Source: Halovenus rubra (lineage in GTDB: Archaea > Halobacteriota > Halobacteria > Halobacteriales > Haloarculaceae). From it: 64,000 bases of DNA. The notes under the pieces are model-generated. The model saw only the letters and a program-made list of their open reading frames with translations, had not been told where the DNA came from and did not search any database. The stretch covers positions 118,120 to 182,119 of the forward strand of contig NZ_JAODIY010000004.1 in the NCBI RefSeq assembly GCF_026586665.1, written 5' to 3'. Position numbers and translations under genes: made by a program. The first letter of the stretch is position 1; each line of letters begins with the position of its first letter. Positions 34,970 through 43,436 of the stretch are shown in pieces.

Positions 34970-35536
34970 ATGGCCACCAGCAATTTGAATCATGAAAAAA
35001 AGAATAATTCGGGGCTTACACGAGACGAGGTTTTTGAGTTATTAAGTAACCACCGCCGTAGATACGCATTGCATATTGCAAAACAGACTGATGGATCTCT
35101 AGAACTTTCGGATATTGCTGAGCAGATTGCAGCTTGGGAGAATGGCAAAAGCTTAGCCGAAATCACGTCCGACGAGCGACACCGCGTATACACCTCGATG
35201 CAGCAGACACACCTTCCGACGATGGACCGTGCGGGAGTCATCAACTACGACAACGGAACGGTAACGCTGACCGAGGAAGCGACCAATCTCGACGTGTATT
35301 TGGATGTTGTTCCCGAACAATCGATTCCGTGGGGACAGTATTATTTGGGTCTCTCAGCATTTTCAGCAGCACTACTGGCCTCCGTGCTCATGGGTGTGTT
35401 CCCGGCGAGCGTTCCCAACCTTGCGTGGGGTGGGATTGTCGTTGGGTTGTTTTCGGTCTCAGCTCTGTACCACGTCTGGGAGAGCCAGCGCATGCGTCTC
35501 GGAGCTGCGGAGACGCCACCTGATATCGGGCAATGA
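34970..35536 (+). CDS. Membrane-tethered winged-helix protein (DUF7344-like)
   Basis: 188 residues. The N-terminal domain (about 15-100) reads LTRDEVFELLSNHRRRYALHIAKQTDGSLELSDIAEQIAAWE, a winged helix of the haloarchaeal DUF7344 type, with THLPTMDRAGVINYDNGTVTLTEE as the wing. Two hydrophobic segments follow (about 125-143 and 150-168), so the DNA-binding domain should be held at the membrane. Its stop overlaps the start of the 765-residue gene (ATGA at 35533-35536), indicating translational coupling. It is the obvious candidate for local control of the surface locus; whether it activates or represses is unknown. Confidence 0.83.
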   Translation: MATSNLNHEKKNNSGLTRDEVFELLSNHRRRYALHIAKQTDGSLELSDIAEQIAAWENGKSLAEITSDERHRVYTSMQQTHLPTMDRAGVINYDNGTVTLTEEATNLDVYLDVVPEQSIPWGQYYLGLSAFSAALLASVLMGVFPASVPNLAWGGIVVGLFSVSALYHVWESQRMRLGAAETPPDIGQ

Positions 35537-37830
35537 GCAAGAAGTGGACGCGCCGGAGTGCGTTGGCACTTATCGGGAGTGGTGCCGGCCTGCTCGCAGT
35601 GGGTACCGGCGGGTTTACTGAAACTGACGTTGACCGCACAACCGATGTTGATACGTCGAGTGACGGACCAAACAGCAACGCATTGCTCGGCATCAATCCC
35701 TTTGGAGGCCAGCTTGTCTTCGAAGCCGAAACCAGAGAGCTGGTCGAATTGACGAACAATACTGGTGAACAACTGGACACAGTCTCTGCAACCGTCGAGA
35801 ACAACCCAGCTCTTCCGTTCAACGTCGAAGTCGAAACGACGCCCAACTCGCTAGATCCTGGCAGTTCTGGAACGCTGACTGCCACAATTACCGGCGCAAG
35901 CAGTAGCTGTGAGGAACAGTCTGGCGTTGTTAAACTAGAGATTTTCGCGTCGAGTTCGAACAACTCTGACACCGACATCAAGGCCACTCGTACTATCGAC
36001 ATCTCGCTCGTAAACTGTCTCAACTTCGAAACAGCGAGCACCACAACACCATTGGGATTCATCCCAGACACTGGCAATCAGTTCGCGCTACGTGATGGGT
36101 TCGATTCGAAGTCGACACTCGAATACGGTTGGAATCGTGACCAAACTACAGAATCACGGGATCGCAACACGGTTTCAGCGACTGAGGAAAATACGTTGAA
36201 CCACTTTGTCATTAACAGCCGAATTCCGACAAGCTACGATAGCTCCCAAGATGCGTTCTGGAAGATTGACCTTCCAGCGGGCTGGTACGACGTGCGGATG
36301 CGGTGTCACGACCCGGATTATCTCGACCAAGAGTACTCTTTCGATGTTGATGGCGGAGCCGCTGTCGTCCCGCTTCGTGACCCGGAATTTGCGGACGGGA
36401 GCCGTCCGTCGGGTGAAAATGCTGAGACGTATAACTTCACCGTTGAAGTTGTAGATGGCAAAGATCTGAGTATTATCCCACCGGACGGAACGTACAACCC
36501 GAAGGTTTCGTGGCTCCAGTTCCAGTCTCTTGAAGAGGCGGCTGACCCAGCAACCTTTGATGTCGATATCTTCGCCTACGACAGCCCGGTCGACAAGGGT
36601 GATACTGCTATTGTTGATGTCGAAATCGAAAACACTGGCGACCAGCGCGACATCCAGCCGATAACGCTCGATGTCGCAGGCCAGGGGCAAGTTGATAGCG
36701 AGACAATTGCACTCACGTCCGGCGAAACGACACAGATACAACTCGAATGGGATACAGATAATATCAACCCCGGACCATACGACCTGACGGCTGCAAGCGA
36801 GGACACGAGCGACACTGCGACGACAGACGTAAGCGGCGAGGTGAAATATGAGGACGGGACGGCAAACACCGGCCAACGAGCCCGCTACGAACAGGATGTC
36901 GTCTTCGATATTGTGAACAACCGGGCCAGAGAAATCAAGTTTACTGGTATCCGGGTCGAGAGCACAAACACGTCCGCCGACCGCATAAAGAATACTGATG
37001 TCCAAGGCGACACCAAGGAAGCGTTCATCTGGGTTACCGACGAGTACGACCCTGCTTCCAGAGGTGACCATGACTACGACAACAAGGAGAACAATGGTCC
37101 GCCGTACTTTATCGATGACAACGGCCAGAGTGACCGCCTCGACATGGGGCCAAACGGAAGCACCGAGACACTGGCATCTGGTGATACCGCAACAGTAGAG
37201 CTGACAGCGTTCAGAAGTGGAAACAAGTCTATCACAATGGGTGGCACAGAAGTCAGTGAGATTAAAGTCGGCGACAAAACGGACATCGGCGGCACCACGC
37301 TCGATGTCACGCTCTTTTTCGAGATGCCGGACGGGACCGAACGGAGCAAAACGCTGACAATCGACGGTGTTTCCGGTAATCTGGAATTCATCCGCGACTC
37401 CAAAAAGCTGGCCAACGAGAATGGCTCAAATGACATTCTCGCATTCAACGTCCTGAACAACGACGCGAAAAACCTTGGATCCGGTCCTGCGGTCGAATTC
37501 AGCAGTGTCACCGTCAAAAGCACGAGTACGAACGCTGACCAGTACGACGGCAATCCTGATCTCGGGATTGTCACCGAGGGAACTAGCTATGATTACACAG
37601 ACAATGGCAGCGATGGATTCTCAATTAGCCAGACGGTCGATCTGTCCGGTTCCGGTCTGAGCTTAGCAAGTGGTGAGGACGCACGGTGGAATCTTCGTGG
37701 ATTTGAGGAAGAAGATGGACGCTATGATGACCCCGTTGACCTGAGTGGCGAGGACGTACTGATCGAAATAGAATACGAGGACAGTTCACCACCGGGTGGA
37801 GGAATCCGGTTCAAAATCACGGACCTCTGA
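35533..37830 (+). CDS. Large secreted beta-domain protein with SipW/DUF1102-style signal
   Basis: 765 residues. The signal region MSKKWTRRSALALIGSGAGLLAVGTGGFTETDVDRTTDVD parallels the DUF1102 proteins (twin Arg; G-x-G-x-FT before a charged R-x-x-x-V stretch). The mature part shows several modules: an Ig-like domain (about 50-165) including a CEEQ...C pair, a carbohydrate-binding-like part (about 200-345; AFWKIDLPAGWYDVRMRCHDPD), a CARDB-like domain (about 350-445; KGDTAIVDVEIENTGDQRD), then two similar beta domains with 'VVFDIVNNRAREIKFTGIRVEST' and 'LAFNVLNNDAKNLGSGPAVEFSSVTVKST', apparently a repeat. It has no C-terminal anchor. An adhesin or tip-like component is a reasonable guess. Confidence 0.8.
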   Translation: MSKKWTRRSALALIGSGAGLLAVGTGGFTETDVDRTTDVDTSSDGPNSNALLGINPFGGQLVFEAETRELVELTNNTGEQLDTVSATVENNPALPFNVEVETTPNSLDPGSSGTLTATITGASSSCEEQSGVVKLEIFASSSNNSDTDIKATRTIDISLVNCLNFETASTTTPLGFIPDTGNQFALRDGFDSKSTLEYGWNRDQTTESRDRNTVSATEENTLNHFVINSRIPTSYDSSQDAFWKIDLPAGWYDVRMRCHDPDYLDQEYSFDVDGGAAVVPLRDPEFADGSRPSGENAETYNFTVEVVDGKDLSIIPPDGTYNPKVSWLQFQSLEEAADPATFDVDIFAYDSPVDKGDTAIVDVEIENTGDQRDIQPITLDVAGQGQVDSETIALTSGETTQIQLEWDTDNINPGPYDLTAASEDTSDTATTDVSGEVKYEDGTANTGQRARYEQDVVFDIVNNRAREIKFTGIRVESTNTSADRIKNTDVQGDTKEAFIWVTDEYDPASRGDHDYDNKENNGPPYFIDDNGQSDRLDMGPNGSTETLASGDTATVELTAFRSGNKSITMGGTEVSEIKVGDKTDIGGTTLDVTLFFEMPDGTERSKTLTIDGVSGNLEFIRDSKKLANENGSNDILAFNVLNNDAKNLGSGPAVEFSSVTVKSTSTNADQYDGNPDLGIVTEGTSYDYTDNGSDGFSISQTVDLSGSGLSLASGEDARWNLRGFEEEDGRYDDPVDLSGEDVLIEIEYEDSSPPGGGIRFKITDL

Positions 37831-37862
37831 ACTGAGAGACAGAGACAAACCAGATCCTATAA

Positions 37863-39092
37863 ATGAACGAACCTGATATACCACTTTCTGTCCGCTGGTT
37901 TCTGGAAGACTGGCTCTCTGCTGTCTTACTGGTACTGCTCGTATTCTCACTCCTTGGCGGGTACGTCGCCTACGACGCACACATCAACGGCGCAGACACT
38001 GTCGTCGAGCAACGGACAGAGGGGACATGGACTGTCGAAAGCGGGTTCGACCATGCTGGAACGGTCCAGCGCGAGTCTAACGTCTTTTCGATGGGGACTC
38101 GCCTCGAAAATCGCCCACTCTATTTCACCACCGTTGTACCTACTCTGGAGGCAAACTACACACTCGGCCACGACAACACCGACGGCAGGGAAGCGACCGC
38201 CTCGACAGAACTCTCTCTTGTTATCCGCGCCTTCGAGGAACGCGACGAACAAAAAGTCATCTTCTGGGACACAACGGAGACACTCAAAACCAAAGAAACC
38301 ACAATTGCCGACGGTGACCAACGTTCAGTGGCTGTCCGCGTCAACGTGTCTGCGGTCCTTGAACGTATCCGAGCCGCGGAGAGAGACCTCAAAGCTGCAC
38401 CAGGGGAAACAGAAGCGTTGATTATCGCCGACACAACCTTCGACGGGACCGTTGCGGGTGAGTCGTTTACTGATACCCGTACTGACCGTCTTGTAATCGA
38501 GCCACAAGACGCTCTCTACCGTGTCAGCACGGCTGTCGAAGATCAGAAATCCTACGATGCGACCGGGTCGGTAACCCGAACGGTAGAACCATCTGCCGTA
38601 GCACTCTATGGCGCGCCACTACTGTTTATTATCGGAGTACTTACTATAGTTGGACTCGCCATTGCAAGCTCGCAGGGATGGTTACAAGTCACAGAAGTCG
38701 AGCGAACACGTCACGAATTTGAGAGCGAACGCGACGACTTCGATGAGTGGATTTCGGCGGTCACGATTCCCGACAGCGGCAACCGAACTGTTGTCCCCAG
38801 CGAGACGATGGAGGACCTAGTCGATATTGCAATTGACAGCGACAGACGTGTTCTTGAAGAGGGCGACCGGTACGCGGTCATCGTTGACGACATTATGTAC
38901 ACATACTCAGCACCGACTAGTAGCGACCCGCTTGAAGCGACCGACAGCACCGATAGTACTAGTACACAGGTGCCATCAGGGTCAGCACAGAGAGAAGAGC
39001 AAGCAGGTTCTTCAACTGTTGACTCGGACAACGAGGGCCTCGCCGCGAGTGACCGTGGCGTTTCCTCTGGCTCCGATGAAAACAGTGAGTGA
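37863..39092 (+). CDS. DUF5305 family membrane protein
   Basis: 409 residues. A first helix (about 17-38) leads into an extracellular beta-rich domain (about 45-240) containing TVVPTLEANYTLGHDNT and the NVSAVLERI motif, then a second helix (about 242-265: GAPLLFIIGVLTIVGLAIA) and a cytoplasmic C-terminal domain with EWISAVTIPDSGN and RYAVIVDD, ending in a Ser/Thr/Asp-rich tail. This is the DUF5305 layout, which in haloarchaea tends to accompany DUF1102/signal peptidase genes (from memory). It lies 32 bp after the 765-residue gene and is probably in one transcript with it. A periplasm-side assembly or anchoring role is possible. Confidence 0.85.
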   Translation: MNEPDIPLSVRWFLEDWLSAVLLVLLVFSLLGGYVAYDAHINGADTVVEQRTEGTWTVESGFDHAGTVQRESNVFSMGTRLENRPLYFTTVVPTLEANYTLGHDNTDGREATASTELSLVIRAFEERDEQKVIFWDTTETLKTKETTIADGDQRSVAVRVNVSAVLERIRAAERDLKAAPGETEALIIADTTFDGTVAGESFTDTRTDRLVIEPQDALYRVSTAVEDQKSYDATGSVTRTVEPSAVALYGAPLLFIIGVLTIVGLAIASSQGWLQVTEVERTRHEFESERDDFDEWISAVTIPDSGNRTVVPSETMEDLVDIAIDSDRRVLEEGDRYAVIVDDIMYTYSAPTSSDPLEATDSTDSTSTQVPSGSAQREEQAGSSTVDSDNEGLAASDRGVSSGSDENSE

Positions 39093-39099
39093 CCGCAGC

Positions 39100-39942
39100 T
39101 TACTCAAGGATAACTGCTGTCACGTAGACAACAATAAACGCAAGACAGAATCCGAGAAGATGTGTGTAGAGGTCGAACACAGCACCGTCGCCGGTGAACT
39201 GTTGGTTAAAGCCGAAAAACGGGAACAGTAGTAACACACCCAGACCGAGAAGCCCAACCTCGATACGACCACCACTCCAGCCATCAACAACCTCATCCCA
39301 CTCCGGGATGCCGATATAGCTAAGCAACGTTACCACGTACGCCAATCCAATCCCAACAGAGAGGACCACAATCTCGCCCATCCACGCACGAGACGGCACT
39401 GACAGAACTGTGATAATTGCCATAATAAAAAAGAGGAGTGCTGGCGCATCAGTTTCGTCGACAGTACTCGAAAGGTGGGTACTGGTGTAGCTGACAACTG
39501 CGAAACACAACAGCCCAAACAACGCGGCATTAATTGACGAAAACCCGTACAGTTGGCGGTGGCGGTCGAATGCGAGTTGCATCGCGCTCAAAGCAAACGG
39601 AAAAACAAGCAGAAACGTTAGCAACGCTTTCCTAAACAGCCATCGCCGATGGCTCTGGAGACAGAGGACATACGCTGTCGGTGCGACGACGACGTAGCTA
39701 ACAAGGTTTCCGACTAGATGACTCTCGGTCAGGTGAATATAGTGTGAGGTGTACGCCGTCACGACTCTAGGACTGGCGATACGGAACACGAGTTCCTCGC
39801 GCACCGCAATGGGGACACTGAATACGGCAAGTAACGCAACCGGCCCAACACACAACAAGAGCAAATCAACCACATACCAGAAACGCACCGAATCACTGTC
39901 ACGTGGTGTCTTGCCGACTGTTCTCTGACTGGATTCGGCCAC
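39100..39942 (-). CDS. Rhomboid-family intramembrane protease (predicted)
   Basis: 280 residues with about seven membrane segments. The rhomboid features are H75-x3-N79 (ESHLVGNLVSY) in an early helix, G133-F-S135-S136 (YGFSSINAALFGLL), with the catalytic Ser in GxS where the usual following Gly is Ser, and H261 in a late helix followed by LLGFCLAF, matching the H-x2-G pattern. All dyad and oxyanion residues are therefore present, so the protein is likely active, though distant from classical members. The gene is convergent with DUF5305 (7 bp between stops) at the edge of the surface-protein locus; a processing role there is speculation. Confidence 0.75.
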   Translation of the reverse strand: MAESSQRTVGKTPRDSDSVRFWYVVDLLLLCVGPVALLAVFSVPIAVREELVFRIASPRVVTAYTSHYIHLTESHLVGNLVSYVVVAPTAYVLCLQSHRRWLFRKALLTFLLVFPFALSAMQLAFDRHRQLYGFSSINAALFGLLCFAVVSYTSTHLSSTVDETDAPALLFFIMAIITVLSVPSRAWMGEIVVLSVGIGLAYVVTLLSYIGIPEWDEVVDGWSGGRIEVGLLGLGVLLLFPFFGFNQQFTGDGAVFDLYTHLLGFCLAFIVVYVTAVILE

Positions 39943-40078
39943 ACAGTTGGTTGACGATACCAGTGTATGTCCTTTTCGCTGTCGTCTGTCGTTTGTGTGC
40001 GTTATTGCGTTTCTCTCTGGTAGTCTGGCGCTGTTGACCGGTGAACGGCTCTGAAAGTATGGCGCTTATGATTGGTTC

Positions 40079-40105
40079 AGTTACCAACTCTGTTACTCGG
40101 TAACT
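40079..40105. promoter_or_regulatory. Inverted repeat AGTTACC/GGTAACT upstream of 40161 gene
   Basis: A perfect 7+7 bp inverted repeat with a 13-nt spacer lies about 24 bp upstream of a TATA-like TTTTTATTC (40130-40138), which itself is placed about 27 nt before the ATG at 40161. The geometry fits an upstream regulator site. It lies between divergent genes (rhomboid and zinc-ribbon protein) and could act on either. Confidence 0.4.
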
Positions 40106-40160
40106 CATAGCGACAGTATGGCACTGCTGTTTTTATTCTCGGCGCCCCAACAGAGAGACG

Positions 40161-40823
40161 ATGAACCGCCTGCGACGCGTCGTTGCTTTCGGGCTGTTCG
40201 TCCTGTTTGCGCTTTGGCTTGTATCCTGGCCAACAACTCGGTTATTCGTGGCTGGGCTCGGCGAGAGCGGCGTCGAGCGTTGGGTCATCCTGTTCGCTAC
40301 TCTGTGCAGTGTTATTCTGCTGGCGAGACTCGTAACGACGGGGTCGGTCTCTGGAGGGGACGGCCAAGACTCGGAGACGTCTCCCGGAAGTACCCACACG
40401 ACACATAGCCTGTCAGCGTCTGGACCGGCGCAGGCGTCATCCAAAACAGGAAACGAGGGTGAGTCAACAGTTGAACGTGGCGACGGATGGACCGGCGACC
40501 GATTCTTGACTGGGCAGGGAGGAACGCGAAACAAGGGGTTCCAAATCGAGGAACAACCTCCTGAGACAGATGTAGACGAGCATCTCCAGTATCTCGCAGA
40601 GAAGCTTGGTGAAGACGTGCGGGACACTGGCAACGATACGACATCTGGCACTGGCGCGCAATCGCCATCTGATGCCGACATCCCGGAACAGTGTCCACAA
40701 CCGTACTGTGACGCGGTGTGGGCACACAGCGGGCTGTTGAGTGGCAGTGACGGCTACGAAGTACTCTCCGATGGGACGCAGGTACGGTGTGGAAGCTGTG
40801 GTGCAATTGCATCACTGACCTAG
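40161..40823 (+). CDS. Membrane protein with C-terminal zinc ribbon
   Basis: 220 residues. Two N-terminal helices (about 5-28 and 42-60) are followed by a long polar, Ser/Thr/Gly-rich linker (about 65-175) and a C-terminal zinc ribbon: CPQPYC (about 174-179) with a second knuckle CGSCG (about 211-215). The LTxQGGTRNKGFQIEEQPPETDVDEHLQYLAEKLGED region before it is conserved-looking and helical. No family was recognised. The topology places the zinc ribbon in the cytoplasm, possibly to bind nucleic acid or a partner protein at the membrane. It stands alone upstream of asd (about 80 bp). Confidence 0.7.
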   Translation: MNRLRRVVAFGLFVLFALWLVSWPTTRLFVAGLGESGVERWVILFATLCSVILLARLVTTGSVSGGDGQDSETSPGSTHTTHSLSASGPAQASSKTGNEGESTVERGDGWTGDRFLTGQGGTRNKGFQIEEQPPETDVDEHLQYLAEKLGEDVRDTGNDTTSGTGAQSPSDADIPEQCPQPYCDAVWAHSGLLSGSDGYEVLSDGTQVRCGSCGAIASLT

Positions 40824-40905
40824 TTTGCTATCGGAGCAACGTGCTCTATCACATATGTGGACGATTTCCAAACTATTTTGATGTGTCTCCCACCTACAAA
40901 CGCCT

Positions 40906-41943
40906 ATGTCAGTACGTGCAGGAGTTCTTGGCGCGACTGGAGCAGTAGGACAACGACTCGTACAGTTGCTCGACCCACATCCCGAGTTCGAGATTACAGC
41001 ACTTACCGCGAGTGAATCGAGTGCTGGTCAGTCGTATCGTGAGGCAGCCAAATGGCGTATCGACTCACCGATTCCAGCAGACGTGGCTGAGATGACCGTG
41101 ACCGAGACGACGCCGGAAGCAGTCTCTGATAATCTTGATATTATCTTCTCGTCGCTCCCGTCTGGGGTCGGGCGTGACGTTGAGCCGGCGTTCTGTGAGG
41201 CGGGCTATGTCGTCTCTTCAAACTCCTCAAACCATCGCACTGCGTCGGATATACCGTTAACAGTTCCTGAAGTGAACCCGTCACACCTCGACCTCATCGA
41301 GGTACAGCGAGACGAACGAGGGTGGGACGGAGCGTTGGTCAAAAATCCCAACTGCTCGACAATCACCATGGTCCCGCCGTTGGCTGCAGTTGAGGAGGAA
41401 TTCGGTCTTGACCGCGTCACCGTCGCAACACTACAGGCGGTGTCGGGCGCTGGCTACGACGGAGTTTCTTCGATGGAGATTATCGACAATGCCATCCCCC
41501 ATATCGGCGGTGAGGAGAACAAGATGGAGTCCGAGTCACGGAAGCTGCTCGGTGAGTTCGATGGCGCGGAGGTGCAGTGGCACGACGCCCGTGTCGAAGC
41601 CTCCTGTAACCGGATTCCGACACTTGACGGACACCTCGAAAACGTGTGGGTCGATACCGTAGACGAGACGAACGCAGACGACATCATTGAGGCGATGGAA
41701 ACGTATCCGTCTGCGGAACTACACAGTTCTCCGGATGACCTCATTCACGTATTCGACGATGCAAAGCGGCCACAGCCACGGCTTGACCGCACCCGTGAAG
41801 ATGGGATGACAGTGACAGCCGGCGGCGTCCAAGAGACTGATGGTGGCGTGCAGTTCAACTGTCTGGCACACAACACACTCCGTGGCGCGGCCGGCGCCTC
41901 CGTACTTAACGGCGAGTTGCTCGCAAAGCAAGGGTATCTATAG
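40906..41943 (+). CDS. asd: Aspartate-semialdehyde dehydrogenase
   Basis: 345 residues, the archaeal/fungal-type size. NADP-binding motif GATGAVGQR at 9-17; the catalytic Cys is C150 in KNPNCSTITMVPPLAAV; SGAGYDGVSSMEIIDNAIPHIGGEE and the substrate-binding RVEASCNRIPTLDGH follow, supplying Glu and His. It reduces aspartyl phosphate to aspartate semialdehyde, the branch point for threonine, methionine and lysine. The start is the ATG at 40906. No neighbour belongs to the same pathway, so it is probably monocistronic. Confidence 0.96.
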   Translation: MSVRAGVLGATGAVGQRLVQLLDPHPEFEITALTASESSAGQSYREAAKWRIDSPIPADVAEMTVTETTPEAVSDNLDIIFSSLPSGVGRDVEPAFCEAGYVVSSNSSNHRTASDIPLTVPEVNPSHLDLIEVQRDERGWDGALVKNPNCSTITMVPPLAAVEEEFGLDRVTVATLQAVSGAGYDGVSSMEIIDNAIPHIGGEENKMESESRKLLGEFDGAEVQWHDARVEASCNRIPTLDGHLENVWVDTVDETNADDIIEAMETYPSAELHSSPDDLIHVFDDAKRPQPRLDRTREDGMTVTAGGVQETDGGVQFNCLAHNTLRGAAGASVLNGELLAKQGYL

Positions 41944-42054
41944 ACACATTCTTCCCCGACGTATTCAGAGACATACCTCTTCCCCGGGCGTTTTAACCGT
42001 ACGCTGTCACTCTGGATGGCAGGGAATATAAACGCCGCGCGAGAGTAAGTGGAT

Positions 42055-43413
42055 ATGGAGCGAATCGACGTCGCAATTGTTGGCGGTGGTCCTGCCGGGA
42101 CTTCGGCGGCGTGGACGGCCGCCCAACATGGAGCCGACGCGGTCGTGTTCGAAAAAGGAGTTCCCCGTGCAGATAGGGAGAATCTCGGTCCGGACTCGAC
42201 AGACGCTGCGGGCTTACTGGATTACTGGGTCGATTTGATGGGTTTTACCCCTGATGAGATTCCGGACGACGTTATCCTCACTCGATTAACAGGTGCTGAT
42301 TTTATCGGCCCGTCGGCCGACATCTCTATCGATAATACTGGTATCGACTCTGCCTACCCGCATTTTGGCTGTGCATTCCACCGCGCCCGCTTCGACGACT
42401 GGCTACGCGGGCGTGCAGAAGAGGCTGGGGGACGTTACGAGATTGGCGACAGCGTCACCGATATCGAGACAAACCCAGAAAACGGATACAGCCACACGCT
42501 GACGCTCTCCAGCGGAGACCAGTTCGAAGCCACCTCTCTCGTATTAGCTGATGGCCCCCAACGAACCGTCACCATCGACACCTTGGACCAGTTCACTCCT
42601 GCGGGGCAATCTATCGCTGATGTCCTTGACCCATCAGTGGTAAACCACATCGCATATCAGGAACACCGCAAGGTCCCTGAGGAACTCTATGACCCACACC
42701 GGCTGAAGTTCTGGTGGGGTGTTATGCCAGGGCATACTGCCTACCCCTGGGTGTTCCCGAACGACCAGAGCGTCGCACGCATTGGTCTCACGATGCCCAT
42801 TGGGCTTGATATCGACGACTACAACCACCGCGACTGGTCGCTGCTTCGAGCTGACGATGACAAGATTCCACGCGGTAACGTCTACATCGAGCGCCTCCTC
42901 GAACAGGAGTATCCCGAATATGACATTGATGACTTCCCGCTCGTCGAAGATAGAGGAAAGCGTGACGGGACAGAGACGTACGCTATCTCTTCGACACGAC
43001 CAATCGAGTCACCGACACAGGCCAACATCGCCGTAGTCGGTGGTGCGATGGGTGGGACTTCCGCGTTCCACGAGGGTGGCGATCACGTTGCTGTCAGGAC
43101 TGGCAAAATTGCCGGCAAACTGGCCGCACAGGGCCGACTCGAAGAGTACAATGAGAGATGGCAGGCTGCACTCGACACAGAGATGGTTCGCAACGTAACG
43201 ATGGCCGACCTAGTCCGGGGATACGGACCCGCAGACTGGGACCGCGCCTTCAAGACAACCGATACGATGGTAAACCGTGGAGAGTATTCATTATTTGGTG
43301 TTCTCAAATCGGGACTTAGCGGTCTAAAACTATTCCGTGAGTACCAGCAGACAAGACGCCAGTTTACCGACAGTGACTACGTTCAGTTCGAAGAATCTGC
43401 GTACTCACTCTGA
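42055..43413 (+). CDS. Geranylgeranyl reductase-type FAD-dependent oxidoreductase
   Basis: 452 residues. A TATA-like AATATAAAC (42025-42033) lies about 26 nt before the ATG at 42055, which I prefer over the GTG at 42049. The Rossmann motif GGGPAGTSAAW at residues 8-18 binds FAD, and FEKGVPRADRENLGPD follows. The middle contains a conserved WWGVMPGHTAYPWVFPN and the C-terminal FAD motif VVGGAMGGTSAFHEGG, with aromatic and 'GRLEEYNERW' elements as in digeranylgeranylglycerophospholipid reductases. Haloarchaeal relatives saturate the isoprenoid chains of membrane lipids; a lipid or isoprenoid substrate is likely, but it may be one of several paralogs. Confidence 0.87.
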   Translation: MERIDVAIVGGGPAGTSAAWTAAQHGADAVVFEKGVPRADRENLGPDSTDAAGLLDYWVDLMGFTPDEIPDDVILTRLTGADFIGPSADISIDNTGIDSAYPHFGCAFHRARFDDWLRGRAEEAGGRYEIGDSVTDIETNPENGYSHTLTLSSGDQFEATSLVLADGPQRTVTIDTLDQFTPAGQSIADVLDPSVVNHIAYQEHRKVPEELYDPHRLKFWWGVMPGHTAYPWVFPNDQSVARIGLTMPIGLDIDDYNHRDWSLLRADDDKIPRGNVYIERLLEQEYPEYDIDDFPLVEDRGKRDGTETYAISSTRPIESPTQANIAVVGGAMGGTSAFHEGGDHVAVRTGKIAGKLAAQGRLEEYNERWQAALDTEMVRNVTMADLVRGYGPADWDRAFKTTDTMVNRGEYSLFGVLKSGLSGLKLFREYQQTRRQFTDSDYVQFEESAYSL

Positions 43414-43436
43414 AGGCTGTCTCAGCACTCTGTTTG

